In this document: positions 37,008-48,907 of the stretch, piece by piece
Layout of the letters: each line of letters begins with the position of its first letter
Numbering within the stretch: the first letter of the stretch is position 1
Source of the DNA: Stenotrophomonas mori
Lineage (GTDB): Bacteria; Pseudomonadota; Gammaproteobacteria; Xanthomonadales; Xanthomonadaceae
NCBI RefSeq assembly: GCF_023556335.1
Contig: NZ_JAIKTS010000001.1
Coordinates: 1,612,001-1,676,000, forward strand
DNA length: 64,000 nucleotides
Reading direction: 5' to 3'
Notes under the pieces: model-generated
What the model was told of the DNA's origin: nothing
The model's input: only the letters and a program-made list of their open reading frames with translations
Databases searched by the model: none
Program-made: the position numbers and the translations under genes

Positions 37008-38033
37008 ATGAACGCTGTCGGCTTCCGCCACCCCCTGCCGATCGACGCCCCGCTGGCGCTGGAGGATATCGTGCTGCCGGAGCCCGGTGCGCCGCGCGGC
37101 CACGACCTGCTGGTGCGCGTCCAGGCGGTCTCGGTGAATCCGGTGGACACCAAGCTGCGCCGCAGCGGGCCGGAGGAGCAGGCTCCGCCCCGCATCCTGG
37201 GGTTCGACGCCTCCGGAACGGTCATCGCCACCGGGCCGGACGTCTCCGCGTTCGCGGTCGGCGACGAGGTCTACTACGCCGGCGATGTCACCCGCTCCGG
37301 CTGCAACGCGCAGTTGCACCTGGTCGACGAGCGCCTGGTCGGCCGCAAGCCGGCCACGCTGGACTTCGCCGAGGCCGCCGCCCTGCCGCTGACCACCCTC
37401 ACCGCCTGGGAACTGCTGTTCCAGCGCATGCCCTACCAGCTGGACGGCCGCCGCCATGCCGGCAAGGTCCTGCTGGTGATCGGCGGGGCGGGAGGGGTCG
37501 GCTCGATGGCGATCCAGCTCGGCCGCCATGCCGGCTTCACCGTGGTGGCCACGGCGTCGCGCGAGGCGACACGCGCGTGGTGCCGGCAGATGGGCGCCGA
37601 GCAGGTGATCGACCACCGCCAGCCGCTGGCGCCGCAGTTGCAGGCCCTCGGCATCGGGCAAGTGGACGCGGCCCTCAACCTCGCCGATACCGACCGCTAC
37701 TGGCAACCGCTCGGCGAGCTGCTGGCACCGCAGGGGCATGTCGGCCTGGTCGTCGAACCGGCGGGCGAGCTGCGCATCGGCGACCCCTACAAGGCCAAGT
37801 GCATCGGCATCCACTGGGAGTTCATGTTCGCGCGGGCGCGCTTCCGCACCGATGACATGATCGAGCAGCACCGCATCCTGACCCGCGCTTCCAGCCTGAT
37901 CGACGCCGGCGAGCTGCGCACCACGCTGACCGCGCGCAGCGGCCCGATCAACGCGGCGAACCTGCGCGATGCGCACCGGCTCGCCGAATCCGGCCGCAGC
38001 ATCGGCAAGCAGGTGCTGGAAGGCTGGGACTGA
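37008..38033 (+). CDS. Zinc-type alcohol dehydrogenase-family oxidoreductase
   Basis: This 341-residue medium-chain dehydrogenase/quinone-oxidoreductase protein has an N-terminal GroES-like domain (VSVNPVDTKLRRSG, ILGFDASGTV, VGDEVYYAGD) and a Rossmann motif GGAGGVGSMAIQLGRHAG. The pattern NPVDTKLR with a downstream KCIGIHWEFMFAR fits the TIGR02817-type subfamily, which lacks the structural zinc cysteines of classical ADH. The substrate is unknown; probably NADPH-dependent. The start at 37008 (MNAVGF) follows a weak TACCTCC. Transcribed alone or with the membrane gene at 38136. Confidence 0.85.
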   Translation: MNAVGFRHPLPIDAPLALEDIVLPEPGAPRGHDLLVRVQAVSVNPVDTKLRRSGPEEQAPPRILGFDASGTVIATGPDVSAFAVGDEVYYAGDVTRSGCNAQLHLVDERLVGRKPATLDFAEAAALPLTTLTAWELLFQRMPYQLDGRRHAGKVLLVIGGAGGVGSMAIQLGRHAGFTVVATASREATRAWCRQMGAEQVIDHRQPLAPQLQALGIGQVDAALNLADTDRYWQPLGELLAPQGHVGLVVEPAGELRIGDPYKAKCIGIHWEFMFARARFRTDDMIEQHRILTRASSLIDAGELRTTLTARSGPINAANLRDAHRLAESGRSIGKQVLEGWD

Positions 38034-38135
38034 GGTCCGCCTTCCGGCCATGGCGCGGCCGCTGCGGCGGCTCCCCCGGCGCGGCCCCGGCCTGATACCG
38101 TTGCGCCCCGCTCCTGCCGACCGGTCCTGCCGCCG

Positions 38136-38762
38136 ATGCCCCGCCGCGCCCTCGCCCTACGCCTGCTGCAACTGCTGCTCGGCCTGTTCCTGTTCGGGAT
38201 CGCGTCGGCGCTGATGATCCGTGCCGGCATCGGCATCGCCCCCTGGGATGTGCTCGCACAGGGCATCTCGCTGCGCAGCGGCTGGGGTTTCGGCCTGGTG
38301 ACCAACCTGGTCGGGGTCGCGGTCCTGCTGATGTGGTGGCCGCTGCGGCAGCGGCCGGGCGCCGGCACGGTGCTGAACGTCCTGCTGATCGGTCCCAGCG
38401 CGCAGCTCGGGCTGCACGTCCTTCCCGCCGTGCAGGGCTTGGCATGGCAGTCGCTGCTGTTCGCCGGCGGCCTGGCGTTGATGGCCGTCGCCACCGGCCT
38501 CTATATAGGTGCGCGTTTGGGGCCGGGACCGCGCGATGGTCTGATGACCGGGCTGCACGCGCGGCTGGGGTGGCCGGTCTGGAAGGCGCGCACGCTGATC
38601 GAGGCCAGCGCACTGGCGGTCGGCTGGTGGCTCGGCGGCAACCTCGGGCCGGGCACCGTGGCCTTCGCCCTGCTGATCGGCCCCCTGTGCGGGATCACCC
38701 TGCCCCTGTTCGACCACCGGCCCGCCCAGGCGCTGCCCACGGCCGGACCCGCGCCCGACTGA
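38136..38762 (+). CDS. YitT/YczE-like multi-pass membrane protein
   Basis: This 208-residue inner-membrane protein has about five or six helices. It carries the paired motifs GIGIAPWDVLAQG (about 29-41) and LGPGPRDGLMTGL typical of the YczE/YyaS/YitT family. Most family members have no proven function; some are proposed transporters. The start ATG 38136 is the first in frame, though no strong ribosome-binding site is visible. It lies about 100 bases after the dehydrogenase in the same orientation. Confidence 0.8.
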   Translation: MPRRALALRLLQLLLGLFLFGIASALMIRAGIGIAPWDVLAQGISLRSGWGFGLVTNLVGVAVLLMWWPLRQRPGAGTVLNVLLIGPSAQLGLHVLPAVQGLAWQSLLFAGGLALMAVATGLYIGARLGPGPRDGLMTGLHARLGWPVWKARTLIEASALAVGWWLGGNLGPGTVAFALLIGPLCGITLPLFDHRPAQALPTAGPAPD

Positions 38763-40865
<2,103 letters not shown>

Positions 40866-41146
40866 CCCCGAGCGCCGGGGTCCGCCGCCCGGCAACGAAG
40901 CTGAATGTCAAGATTCCGCATTCAGGATGAGTTTCGGATTGCCCCCCTACCTTGCGCCCCACTTTCCGCTCACCCCCCAGACCCGGTGAGCGCGGCGCGG
41001 CCGCTCCGATCCTGATCGAGAGACCGCCCACGGGGCGGCCCCGATCCCAGCGCCGCCTCCCCATGACGCCAAGCCCCCGTCGCCCGGTTCCAGGCTCCAG
41101 CAGGAGGGAACCGGCAGGCTGCGGCCAAAACGGAGCAAGGAGAACC

Positions 41147-41605
41147 ATGAAACTGGCCTGGATTTTCTGGCTGTCGCAGTTGTTGCCGCAGCCGGCCGCC
41201 GATTCGTTGTGCCTGAGCACGACCGTCTACCTCGAAGCCCGCGACCAGACCCTGCGCGGCCAGCAGGCCGTGGCCGAAGTCGCCCTGCGGCGCCTCGACA
41301 GCGGCCTGTGGGGCGACTCCATGTGCCAGGTCGTGACCGCGCGCAAGCAGTTCGCCCCCACCCTGGTGGCGCCGGAAACGCGCCTGCGCAACAACGATGC
41401 ATGGGCCGAGGCCGTGGACGTGGCCTTCGCCGCCGAGCGCAACTGGGCCCTGCCGGCCGGGCAGCGCCAGGAGATCGTCCCCGGCGCCAGCCACTTCGCC
41501 GCCCATGCCATCGCCAGCCCGAGCTGGCGCAACGCCTACCAGGTGGCGACCATCGGCGGACATACCTTCTACCGGGTGCAGTCGCTCAAGCCGCGGACCT
41601 CCTGA
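41147..41605 (+). CDS. Cell wall hydrolase-like protein (SleB/Hydrolase_2 type)
   Basis: This 152-residue protein starts at ATG 41147 with AAGGAG seven bases upstream. The short hydrophobic N-terminus (MKLAWIFWLSQLLPQPAAD) may be a signal peptide or anchor. The pattern TTVYLEARDQTLRGQQAVAE with the catalytic-type Glu and later VPGASHFAAHA and THFYR-like GGHTFYRV fits the SleB lytic transglycosylase-like fold, first described in spore cortex hydrolases and common in Gram-negative bacteria. Likely acts on peptidoglycan in the periplasm. Single gene. Confidence 0.7.
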   Translation: MKLAWIFWLSQLLPQPAADSLCLSTTVYLEARDQTLRGQQAVAEVALRRLDSGLWGDSMCQVVTARKQFAPTLVAPETRLRNNDAWAEAVDVAFAAERNWALPAGQRQEIVPGASHFAAHAIASPSWRNAYQVATIGGHTFYRVQSLKPRTS

Positions 41606-41693
41606 ACCGGCCGTCTCGCTTCCGGCGCGGTGCACGCACCGGGGCACACGGCAGCGGCCATAATGCGGGAGCCATTCTCCCGTGAGGTACCCG

Positions 41694-42311
41694 ATGAAGC
41701 TCTACACCAAGCCCGGCGCCTGCTCCCTGGCCGACCACATCGCGCTGCTCTGGTCCGGCCTGCCGTTCCAGCTGGAGATCGTGGACCGCGCGACCATGAA
41801 GTCGCCCGCCTTCCTGGCGATGAATCCCTCCGGCGCGGTGCCGGTGCTCGAGGACGACGGCTGGGTACTGACCCAGAACGCGGCGATCCTGCACTACATC
41901 TGCGACAAGGCGCCCGGCGCCGGGCTGGACGGCGGCAGCGACCCGCGCACCCGTGCCGAGGTCAACCGCTGGCTGTCCTTCGTCAATGCCGACCTGCACC
42001 CGGTGTACTACCCGCTGTTCGGGGCAACCAAGTACCTGGAGGACGAGGCCGCCATCGCGCGCAGCCAGCAGAATTCGCGCGACAAGCTCCAGGCGCTGTA
42101 CCAGCGCCTCGATGACCGCCTGGCGCAGGCCGACTGGCTGGGCGGCACGCCGCGCGCCTCGATCGCCGACGCCTATGCCTATGTGACCCTGCGCTGGGCC
42201 CGCGGACTGAAGCTCGACCTGGCCGGCATGACCGCGCTGGACCGCTTCGAACAGCAGATGCAGGCCGACCCGGCCGTCAAGGCGGCGCTCAAGGCCGAAG
42301 GCCTGGACTGA
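41694..42311 (+). CDS. gst: Glutathione S-transferase
   Basis: This 205-residue GST has the bacterial beta-class start (KLYTKPGACSLADHIAL) with the conserved Cys near residue 10. A cis-proline glutathione-binding loop follows (NPSGAVPVLEDDGWVLTQNAAIL), then the helical domain with DWLGGTPRASIADAYAYV. It would conjugate glutathione to electrophiles or act in disulfide metabolism. ATG 41694 is chosen because GTGAGG supplies a ribosome-binding-like stretch; an in-frame GTG four codons earlier is less likely. A strong GC hairpin follows at 42341-42368. Confidence 0.92.
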   Translation: MKLYTKPGACSLADHIALLWSGLPFQLEIVDRATMKSPAFLAMNPSGAVPVLEDDGWVLTQNAAILHYICDKAPGAGLDGGSDPRTRAEVNRWLSFVNADLHPVYYPLFGATKYLEDEAAIARSQQNSRDKLQALYQRLDDRLAQADWLGGTPRASIADAYAYVTLRWARGLKLDLAGMTALDRFEQQMQADPAVKAALKAEGLD

Positions 42312-42340
42312 CCTCCCCGCCCCGGTCGGTACGTCCTTGG

Positions 42341-42368
42341 GGGCCGCCGGCGCCGATGCCGGCGGCCC
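42341..42368 (+). terminator. Hairpin after gst
   Basis: An 11-bp perfect stem (GGGCCGCCGGC and complement) with a 6-base loop is followed by only a short TT. Placement 30 bases after the gst stop suggests termination. Confidence 0.6.
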
Positions 42369-42602
42369 TTCGCGTTTCCGGCCCGACGGCTCCACGTCTC
42401 TCCCGGCCCGGCAGCACGGGTACCGCTGCCGGCACCCGCGCTGCCACGTCCCATCGCACACCGCCTTTCCTGCACGGGCCGGAGCACACTCCGCGGCCCC
42501 GCCTTCCCGCGCGGGCACGGGCACGGATGTCCCGCGGCCGGCACGTTGACACGGCTCCGGTGCTGGCCGACCCTCCTTGTTCATCCGCTGTGCCGAGTGA
42601 CC

Positions 42603-43955
42603 ATGCGCCGCCTTGCCCTGTTGACCGCCTTGACGATCCCCGCTGCCGCCCTTTCCGCAGCCCCCGCACCGGCCGCGCCCCAGGCTTCCGAGAATGCGAT
42701 GACCCTGCCCGCCCCCCCGGCCTGGCTGGCCGATGTCGAAGCCGGCTACGACCGGCATCACCGTGTATCCGGCATCGAATCGCGGGTGTTCACCGCCGAG
42801 GACTGGTGGTCCATCGCACTGCCGCTCCTGACAACCGATCGCGGTTTCACGGTGGAACAGATCGCACAGAGCGCCGAAGGCCGGCCCCTGCGCCATGTGC
42901 GCTGGGGCGAGGGCCCGACCCGCGTGCTGCTGTGGTCGCAGATGCACGGCGACGAAAGCACGGCGACGATGGCGCTTGCCGACCTTTTCCGCTTCCTGGG
43001 CGAGAACCCGCGGCATCCGCTGGTGCAGCAGCTGCACCGCGAGACCACCCTGCATGTCGTCCCGATCCTCAATCCCGACGGTGCCGCCCGCTTCCAGCGC
43101 CGCAACGCCCAGGGCATCGACATCAACCGCGATGCCGCCGCGCTGGCCTCGCCCGAAGCCCGGGCCCTCAAGGCGCTGCGCGACCGCCTGCAGCCCCCGT
43201 TCGGCTTCAACCTGCATGACCAGCGCCCCGGTTACCGCGCCGGCGCCTCGGACAAGGGGGCGGCGATGGCCTTGCTGGCACCGCCGTTCAACGAGGACAA
43301 CGACGTCAACGAGGTGCGCGGCCGTGCCTACGGCGTGGCCGCACTGATCCGCGCGGCGATGGAGCCGCGCATCGGCGGCCACATCGCCAAGTGGGACGAC
43401 CAGTTCAATCCGCGCGCCTTCGGCGACCTGATGACCCGCTGGGGCACCAGTACGGTGCTGATCGAATCCGGCGGCATCGAAGGCGACCCGGAAAAGCAGC
43501 GCCTGCGCCAGCTCAACTTCCTGGCCCTGCTGGTGGGCTTGCAGAGCATCGCCGACGGCAGCCATGCACAGGCGCCGCGGGCGCTGTACGCCGACCTTCC
43601 GGAGAACGGCAAGGTGTGGCCGGACCTGCTGGTGCGGGGAGCGACCCTGGCCAATCCCGGCACCGCCACCGCGCGCGCCGATGTCCTGGTCAATTTCAAG
43701 CATGCGCTGGCCGAACGCGGTGGACGCATCAGCGACATCGGCGACCTCGGCGCGGTCCGGGCCCGCCGCGTGATCGATGCGCAGGGGCTGTACCTGGTCC
43801 CGCTGCCGGCGGCGGCGGGCGAGGACGGCCGCATCGACACCGACCGTCCGGCCCGTTTCGCGCTGAGCCGCGATGCCGCCGGCAAGGACGTGGTGTGGAC
43901 GCTCGACGGCGATGTCGACCCGGACCACCGCGCACCGCCCGGTACCGGCGGCTGA
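42603..43955 (+). CDS. M14-family zinc carboxypeptidase, exported
   Basis: This 450-residue protein has a signal peptide (MRRLALLTALTIPAAALSA). The M14 fold carries the zinc ligands SQMHGDEST (His and Glu) and a later His in GFNLHDQRPG. NPDGAARFQRRNAQGIDINRD is the Arg/Asn substrate-binding region and STVLIESGG the catalytic Glu region. It probably trims peptides or peptidoglycan fragments in the periplasm; the substrate cannot be told. The C-terminal 120 residues form an extra domain. The start ATG 42603 is the first that gives a complete signal peptide; longer readings lack one. Confidence 0.85.
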   Translation: MRRLALLTALTIPAAALSAAPAPAAPQASENAMTLPAPPAWLADVEAGYDRHHRVSGIESRVFTAEDWWSIALPLLTTDRGFTVEQIAQSAEGRPLRHVRWGEGPTRVLLWSQMHGDESTATMALADLFRFLGENPRHPLVQQLHRETTLHVVPILNPDGAARFQRRNAQGIDINRDAAALASPEARALKALRDRLQPPFGFNLHDQRPGYRAGASDKGAAMALLAPPFNEDNDVNEVRGRAYGVAALIRAAMEPRIGGHIAKWDDQFNPRAFGDLMTRWGTSTVLIESGGIEGDPEKQRLRQLNFLALLVGLQSIADGSHAQAPRALYADLPENGKVWPDLLVRGATLANPGTATARADVLVNFKHALAERGGRISDIGDLGAVRARRVIDAQGLYLVPLPAAAGEDGRIDTDRPARFALSRDAAGKDVVWTLDGDVDPDHRAPPGTGG

Positions 43956-43980
43956 CCGGTTGACCCGGCCCCGCCCGTGC

Positions 43981-44607
43981 TCAGAAGGGCGCGGGCGAGC
44001 GGAACCGCAGGGGCGCGCCGGTTGCCGGATGCGCGAACCCCAGCTCGCAGGCGTGCAGGTGCACCCGCGACGACGCCTGCGCGCCATAGAAGACATCGCC
44101 GACGATCGGATGCCCCAGGCTGGCCAGGTGTACCCGCAGCTGGTGGCTGCGGCCGGTGACCGGCTCCAGCGCCACCCGCGTGCGCAGGCCCGCGGCATCC
44201 CGCTCACGCACGCGCCAGCGGGTCAATGACGGCTTGCCGTGCACCGCATCCACCCGCTGCCGCGGGCGGTTGGGCCAGTCGCAGATCAGCGGCAGGTCGA
44301 TCTCGCCCGCATCGGCCTCGAGCAGCCCCTCCACCACCGCCTCGTAGCGCTTGTGCACGCCGCGCTCGCGGAACTGCGCCGACAGTGCGGCCTGTGCCGG
44401 CGCGCCACGGGCGTACAGCATCAGGCCCGAGGTGACCTGGTCCAGCCGGTGTACGGTCAGCGCGCCGGGGTACAGCGCCTGCAGCCGCGTCACCAGGCAG
44501 TCCCGGTTTTCCGGCAGGCGCCCCGGCACGGACAGCAGGCCGGCGGCCTTCTCCACGACCAGCAGCGCCGCGTCGATGTAGTGCAGCGTGATCGCTTCCT
44601 CTGTCAT
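43981..44607 (-). CDS. rluA: RluA-family pseudouridine synthase
   Basis: This 208-residue enzyme has the RluA/RluC/RluD signature HRLDQVTSGLMLYAR with catalytic Asp, and the later RSHQLRVHLASLGHPIVGD. The short length without an S4 domain and the N-terminus LLVVEKAAGLLSVPGR match RluA, which modifies 23S rRNA U746 and tRNA U32. Other short RluA-type paralogues remain possible. ATG 44607 is preferred because GGAGCGGGG lies just upstream; ATG 44619 is an alternative. It shares the intergenic terminator with mdh. Confidence 0.88.
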   Translation of the reverse strand: MTEEAITLHYIDAALLVVEKAAGLLSVPGRLPENRDCLVTRLQALYPGALTVHRLDQVTSGLMLYARGAPAQAALSAQFRERGVHKRYEAVVEGLLEADAGEIDLPLICDWPNRPRQRVDAVHGKPSLTRWRVRERDAAGLRTRVALEPVTGRSHQLRVHLASLGHPIVGDVFYGAQASSRVHLHACELGFAHPATGAPLRFRSPAPF

Positions 44608-44663
44608 TCCCCGCTCCATCCGTGCCCCCCGGCGATGCTCCGGCGGAGCCGGCCGCCGCATCA

Positions 44664-44695
44664 CAAAAAACGGGGAAGCCAAGGCTTCCCCGTTC
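44664..44695 (-). terminator. Intrinsic terminator of mdh
   Basis: A 12-bp perfect stem (AACGGGGAAGCC and complement) with a two-base apex is followed on the minus strand by a T6 run. It lies about 25 bases after the mdh stop. Confidence 0.9.
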
Positions 44696-44720
44696 ATCGC
44701 TCCATCGTAGGCCGGGGCGG

Positions 44721-45704
44721 TTACAGCAGGTCGGCCACGCCGGCGCGCTCTTCTTCCAGCTCGCCGAGGGTGATGTCGATGTACTTCTGCGAGAAGTCGT
44801 CGATCGGCAGGTCCTTGACGATGGTGTAGCTGCCGTTCTCGGTGGTCACCGGGAAGCCGAACACCACGCCCTCGGGGATGCCGTACGAGCCGTCGGACGG
44901 CACGCCCATGGTCACCCACTTGCCCTTGCTGCCCAGCACCCAGTCATGGACATGGTCGATGGCGGCATTGGCGGCCGACGCCGCCGACGACAGCCCGCGG
45001 GCGGCGATGATGGCCGCGCCCCGCTTGCCGACGGTCGGGATGAAGGTGTTGGCGTTCCACTCCTGGTCGTTGATCAGCTCGGCCACCTTGGCACCGCCGG
45101 TGCTGGCGAAGCGGTAGTCCGGGTACATGGTCGGGCTGTGGTTGCCCCACACGGTGAACTGCTCGAAGCTGTCCACGCTCTTGCCGGTCTTGGCGGCCAG
45201 CTGGCTCAGCGCGCGGTTGTGGTCCAGGCGCAGCATCGCGGTGAAGTTCTTTGGATCCAGGTCCGGTGCCGACTTCATGGCGATGTAGGCATTGGTGTTG
45301 GCCGGGTTGCCGACCACCAGCACCTTCACGTCGCGCTTGGCCACGGCGTTCAGGGCCTTGCCCTGCACGGTGAAGATCTTGGCGTTCTCCAGCAGCAGGT
45401 CCTTGCGCTCCATGCCCGGACCGCGCGGACGGGCGCCGACCAGCAGGGCCACGTCGGCATCCTTGAACGCCACCATCGGATCGGCGGTGGTCACCACGCC
45501 GGCCAGCAGCGGGAACGCGCAGTCTTCCAGCTCCATCACCACGCCCTTCAGCGCGGCCTGGGCCTTTTCGTTGTCGATCTCGAGCAGCTGCAGGACGACG
45601 GGCTGGTCCTTGCCCAGCATCTCGCCGGAAGCGATACGGAACAGCAGGGCGTAACCGATATTGCCGGCGGCGCCGGTCACGGCAACACGTACAGGAGCTT
45701 TCAT
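44721..45704 (-). CDS. mdh: Malate dehydrogenase
   Basis: This TCA-cycle enzyme interconverts malate and oxaloacetate with NAD+. The 327-residue protein has the NAD motif [16 protein letters not shown], the arginine/active loop [25 protein letters not shown] and the catalytic [13 protein letters not shown] and [13 protein letters not shown] (His). This is the MalDH type found in beta- and many gammaproteobacteria rather than the E. coli Mdh type. The start ATG 45704 has AGAGGA upstream. Followed by a strong terminator. Confidence 0.96.
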   Translation of the reverse strand: MKAPVRVAVTGAAGNIGYALLFRIASGEMLGKDQPVVLQLLEIDNEKAQAALKGVVMELEDCAFPLLAGVVTTADPMVAFKDADVALLVGARPRGPGMERKDLLLENAKIFTVQGKALNAVAKRDVKVLVVGNPANTNAYIAMKSAPDLDPKNFTAMLRLDHNRALSQLAAKTGKSVDSFEQFTVWGNHSPTMYPDYRFASTGGAKVAELINDQEWNANTFIPTVGKRGAAIIAARGLSSAASAANAAIDHVHDWVLGSKGKWVTMGVPSDGSYGIPEGVVFGFPVTTENGSYTIVKDLPIDDFSQKYIDITLGELEEERAGVADLL

Positions 45705-45827
45705 GGGGGTTTCCTCTGCTAAGAAAGGGGGAGGCCGGGCGCCGCGCCCTGCCGTCACGTCACCGGAGGCAGGGCCGCGGGCGGCGCGGCGCGCGGGAAC
45801 GGCCACCGGGCGGCGGCCGGCGCCGGG

Positions 45828-46322
45828 TCAGGCGGCGAGCACCTTGTTCCACTCGTCCACACGCGCCGCCTGGGCGGCCAGCACGGCGGCGGCATCGCCT
45901 TCCAGGGTGATCGCGTTGATCAGGTCGCCCTGCTTGACCGAGTCGACCACGTCCTGGCCTTCCAGGACCTTGCCGAACACCGTGTGCTTGCCGTCCAGCC
46001 AGTCGGTCTTGATGTGGGTGATGAAGAACTGGCTGCCATTGGTGTTGGGGCCGGCATTGGCCATCGACAGCGAACCGCGCTCATGCGGCACGCCGTTCGT
46101 GGTCTCGTCTTCGAAACGGTAGCCCGGGCCGCCACGGCCGGAGCCCTCCGGGCAGCCGCCCTGGATCATGAAGTCGGCGATCACGCGGTGGAAGGTCAGG
46201 CCGTCATAGAACCCGCGCTGGACCAGGTTGACGAAATTGGCCACGGTCAGCGGTGCCTTGTCGGCGAACAGCTCGACCTTGATCGGGCCGCGGGACGTGT
46301 CGAAGTTGGCGATCAGGGACAT
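45828..46322 (-). CDS. ppiB: Cyclophilin-type peptidyl-prolyl cis-trans isomerase
   Basis: This 164-residue single-domain cyclophilin has no signal peptide, so a cytoplasmic PpiB-type protein. Conserved residues include [19 protein letters not shown] (catalytic Arg), [37 protein letters not shown] and [11 protein letters not shown]. It speeds prolyl isomerisation during folding. The start ATG 46322 is preceded on the minus strand by AAGGATTCCC. The open frame continues upstream against typA but is not coding there. Confidence 0.94.
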   Translation of the reverse strand: MSLIANFDTSRGPIKVELFADKAPLTVANFVNLVQRGFYDGLTFHRVIADFMIQGGCPEGSGRGGPGYRFEDETTNGVPHERGSLSMANAGPNTNGSQFFITHIKTDWLDGKHTVFGKVLEGQDVVDSVKQGDLINAITLEGDAAAVLAAQAARVDEWNKVLAA

Positions 46323-46477
46323 GGGAATCCTTGTGGGTGAAGACGGTTTTCGCAGGGGGCATAGGATACACCCGCCCCCGCCGGGCATCGCGGTCCCCGT
46401 CACCCCGCCCGCTGCCGGCTGAATACCCGCCGGACCGGCGGTGGCCGGGTACTTTTCGCGGATACGCCGCATGCCGG

Positions 46478-46483
46478 TATAAT
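46478..46483 (+). promoter_or_regulatory. Probable -10 box for typA
   Basis: TATAAT lies about 48 bases before the typA ATG. No confident -35 was seen. Confidence 0.5.
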
Positions 46484-46530
46484 CTTGGACTTCTTTTCCC
46501 CATCCACGGCGCCGGCTGGCCGTCTTTCGC

Positions 46531-48360
46531 ATGTCTATCGAAAATCTCCGCAACATCGCCATCGTCGCCCACGTCGACCATGGCAAGACCACTCTGGTCG
46601 ATTGCCTGCTCAAGAACTCCGAGACGCTGTCCGAGCGGACGGTGCTGGCCGAGCGCGTGATGGACAGCAACGACCAGGAAAAGGAACGCGGCATCACCAT
46701 CCTGGCCAAGAACACGGCCATCAAGTGGAACGGCAACCGCATCAACATCGTCGACACCCCCGGACACGCCGACTTCGGTGGCGAGGTCGAGCGCGTGCTG
46801 TCGATGGTCGACTCGGTGCTGATCCTGGTGGACGCGATGGACGGCCCGATGCCGCAGACCCGCTTCGTCACCCAGAAGGCCTTCGCGATGGGCTTCAAGC
46901 CGATCGTGGTCGTCAACAAGGTCGACCGCCCCGGCGCCCGCCCGGAATGGGTGATCGACCAGGTGTTCGACCTGTTCGACAAGCTCGGCGCCACCAACGA
47001 GCAGCTCGACTTCCCGATCGTCTACGCCTCCGGCCTGAACGGCTATGCGGGCCTGGAGGACACGGTGCGCTCCGGCGACATGACCCCGCTGTTCGACGCG
47101 ATCATGAAGTACGTGCCGCAGCCGGACGTGGATCCGGAGGGCCCGTTCCAGATGCGCATCAGCCAGCTGGACTACAACAACTTCGTCGGCGTGATCGGCA
47201 TCGGCCGCATCCAGCGCGGCAAGCTCAAGAAGAACATGCCGGTCACGGTCATCGACCGCGAAGGCAAGAAGCGCCAGGGCAAGGTGCTGCAGGTGCTGGG
47301 CTTCATGGGCCTGGAGCGGATCGAAGTCGAGGAGGCCCAGGCCGGCGACATCGTGGCCATCTCCGGCATCCAGGAGCTGACCATCTCCGACACCCTCTGC
47401 CACCCCGACGCTCCCGAGGCGCTGCCGGCACTGACCGTCGACGAGCCGACCATCTCCATGACCTTCCAGGTCAACAACTCGCCGTTCGCCGGCAACAAGG
47501 ACCTGTCCGGCGGCAAGTTCCTGACCAGCCGCCAGCTCAAGGAACGCCTGGAGCGCGAGACCGTGCACAACGTGGCGCTGAAGGTCGAGCAGCTGGAGGA
47601 CGCGGACAAGTTCCTGGTGTCCGGCCGCGGCGAGCTGCACCTGTCGGTGCTGATCGAGACCATGCGCCGCGAGGGCTACGAGCTGGCCGTGTCGCGCCCC
47701 GAGGTCATCATCAAGGAGATCGACGGCCAGCTGATGGAGCCGGTCGAGCAGCTGGTGGTGGACATCGAGGAAATCCACCAGGGCGGCGTGATGGAGAAGC
47801 TCGGCATCCGCAAGGGCCAGCTGAAGAACATGGAGTCGGACGGCAAGGGCCGCGTGCGCCTGGACTACATGATTCCGGCGCGCGGCCTGATCGGCTTCCA
47901 GAACGAGTTCAAGACCCTGACCCAGGGCTCGGGCCTGCTGTTCCACGTGTTCGACCACTACGGACCGAAGGAACAGGGCGCCATCGCCAAGCGCCCGAAC
48001 GGGGTCATGATCGCCAACGCGCCGGGCGCCACCCCGGCCTATGCGCTGGGCCCGCTGGAAGAACGCGGACGCCTGTTCGCCGCCGAGGGCGACAACGTCT
48101 ACGAGGGCCAGCTGATCGGCATCCACTCCAAGGACAACGACCTGACCGTCAACGCGATCAAGACCAAGCCGCTGACCAACATGCGCGCCTCCGGCAAGGA
48201 CGACGCGATCAAGCTGACCCCGGCGATCAAGTACTCGCTGGAGCAGGCGCTGGACTTCATCGAGGACGACGAGCTGGTCGAGGTCACTCCCAAGGAGATC
48301 CGCCTGCGCAAGAAGCACCTCACCGAGAACGACCGCAAGCGGGCCTCGCGCAGCGCCTGA
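46531..48360 (+). CDS. typA: TypA/BipA ribosome-associated translational GTPase
   Basis: This 609-residue GTPase binds ribosomes and supports subunit assembly and stress or cold adaptation. It has P-loop [10 protein letters not shown], switch [38 protein letters not shown] and the BipA-specific C-terminal domain with [16 protein letters not shown] and [18 protein letters not shown]. The start ATG 46531 (MSIENLRN) matches the family. The small membrane gene at 48365 starts four bases after its stop and is likely co-transcribed. Confidence 0.97.
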   Translation: MSIENLRNIAIVAHVDHGKTTLVDCLLKNSETLSERTVLAERVMDSNDQEKERGITILAKNTAIKWNGNRINIVDTPGHADFGGEVERVLSMVDSVLILVDAMDGPMPQTRFVTQKAFAMGFKPIVVVNKVDRPGARPEWVIDQVFDLFDKLGATNEQLDFPIVYASGLNGYAGLEDTVRSGDMTPLFDAIMKYVPQPDVDPEGPFQMRISQLDYNNFVGVIGIGRIQRGKLKKNMPVTVIDREGKKRQGKVLQVLGFMGLERIEVEEAQAGDIVAISGIQELTISDTLCHPDAPEALPALTVDEPTISMTFQVNNSPFAGNKDLSGGKFLTSRQLKERLERETVHNVALKVEQLEDADKFLVSGRGELHLSVLIETMRREGYELAVSRPEVIIKEIDGQLMEPVEQLVVDIEEIHQGGVMEKLGIRKGQLKNMESDGKGRVRLDYMIPARGLIGFQNEFKTLTQGSGLLFHVFDHYGPKEQGAIAKRPNGVMIANAPGATPAYALGPLEERGRLFAAEGDNVYEGQLIGIHSKDNDLTVNAIKTKPLTNMRASGKDDAIKLTPAIKYSLEQALDFIEDDELVEVTPKEIRLRKKHLTENDRKRASRSA

Positions 48361-48364
48361 CGCG

Positions 48365-48850
48365 GTGGACGCGCGCAAGCCCTACAACCCGGATCCGCAC
48401 GCGCATCCGGGCCTTGCCGCCATCGCCCTGCTGGAAGCGGGGAAGGCCCTGCTGGCCTTCCTCGCCGCCGCCGGCCTGGAGGTGTCCGGGCCGGCGCCGC
48501 TGCGCACCCTCATCGATGCGCTGATCCGGCGCATCGGTGCCGATCCCGAGCAGGGCGCGTTCTCCACCCTGCTGGGAATGATCACCCCGGACACCGTGCA
48601 TGTCGGCGCCGTGGTCCTGTCCGCCTACGGCCTGCTGCGGGCACTGGAGGCCTGGGGCCTGTGGCGCGCCAGGGCCTGGGCCTCGTGGCTGGGCTGCATT
48701 TCCGCCGCGCTCTACCTGCCGCTGGACGTGTACGCCATCGTCCGCCATCCCGGCTGGGCCTCCTGGCTGCTGCTCGCGGTCAACCTGCTGGTGGTCTGGG
48801 TGCTGGCACGCGATCTCGGCCGCCGCCGCGGCACCCGCGCGCTGCCCTAG
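48365..48850 (+). CDS. DUF2127-like small membrane protein
   Basis: This 161-residue protein starts at GTG 48365, four bases after typA, with no separate promoter visible. Four hydrophobic helices are seen: AIALLEAGKALLAFLAAAG, VHVGAVVLSAYGLLRALEAW, ASWLGCISAALYLPLDVYAI and ASWLLLAVNLLVVWVLARDL. The opening GLAAIALLEAGKALL and the layout around YGLLRALEAWGLW resemble DUF2127 proteins. Function unknown. Coupling to typA suggests only shared transcription. Confidence 0.75.
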   Translation: MDARKPYNPDPHAHPGLAAIALLEAGKALLAFLAAAGLEVSGPAPLRTLIDALIRRIGADPEQGAFSTLLGMITPDTVHVGAVVLSAYGLLRALEAWGLWRARAWASWLGCISAALYLPLDVYAIVRHPGWASWLLLAVNLLVVWVLARDLGRRRGTRALP

Positions 48851-48907
48851 CGGGCACCGCTGAGGGGCCGATTGCCAAGCCCGTCGCGGCCCGATAGCCT
48901 GCCCGGC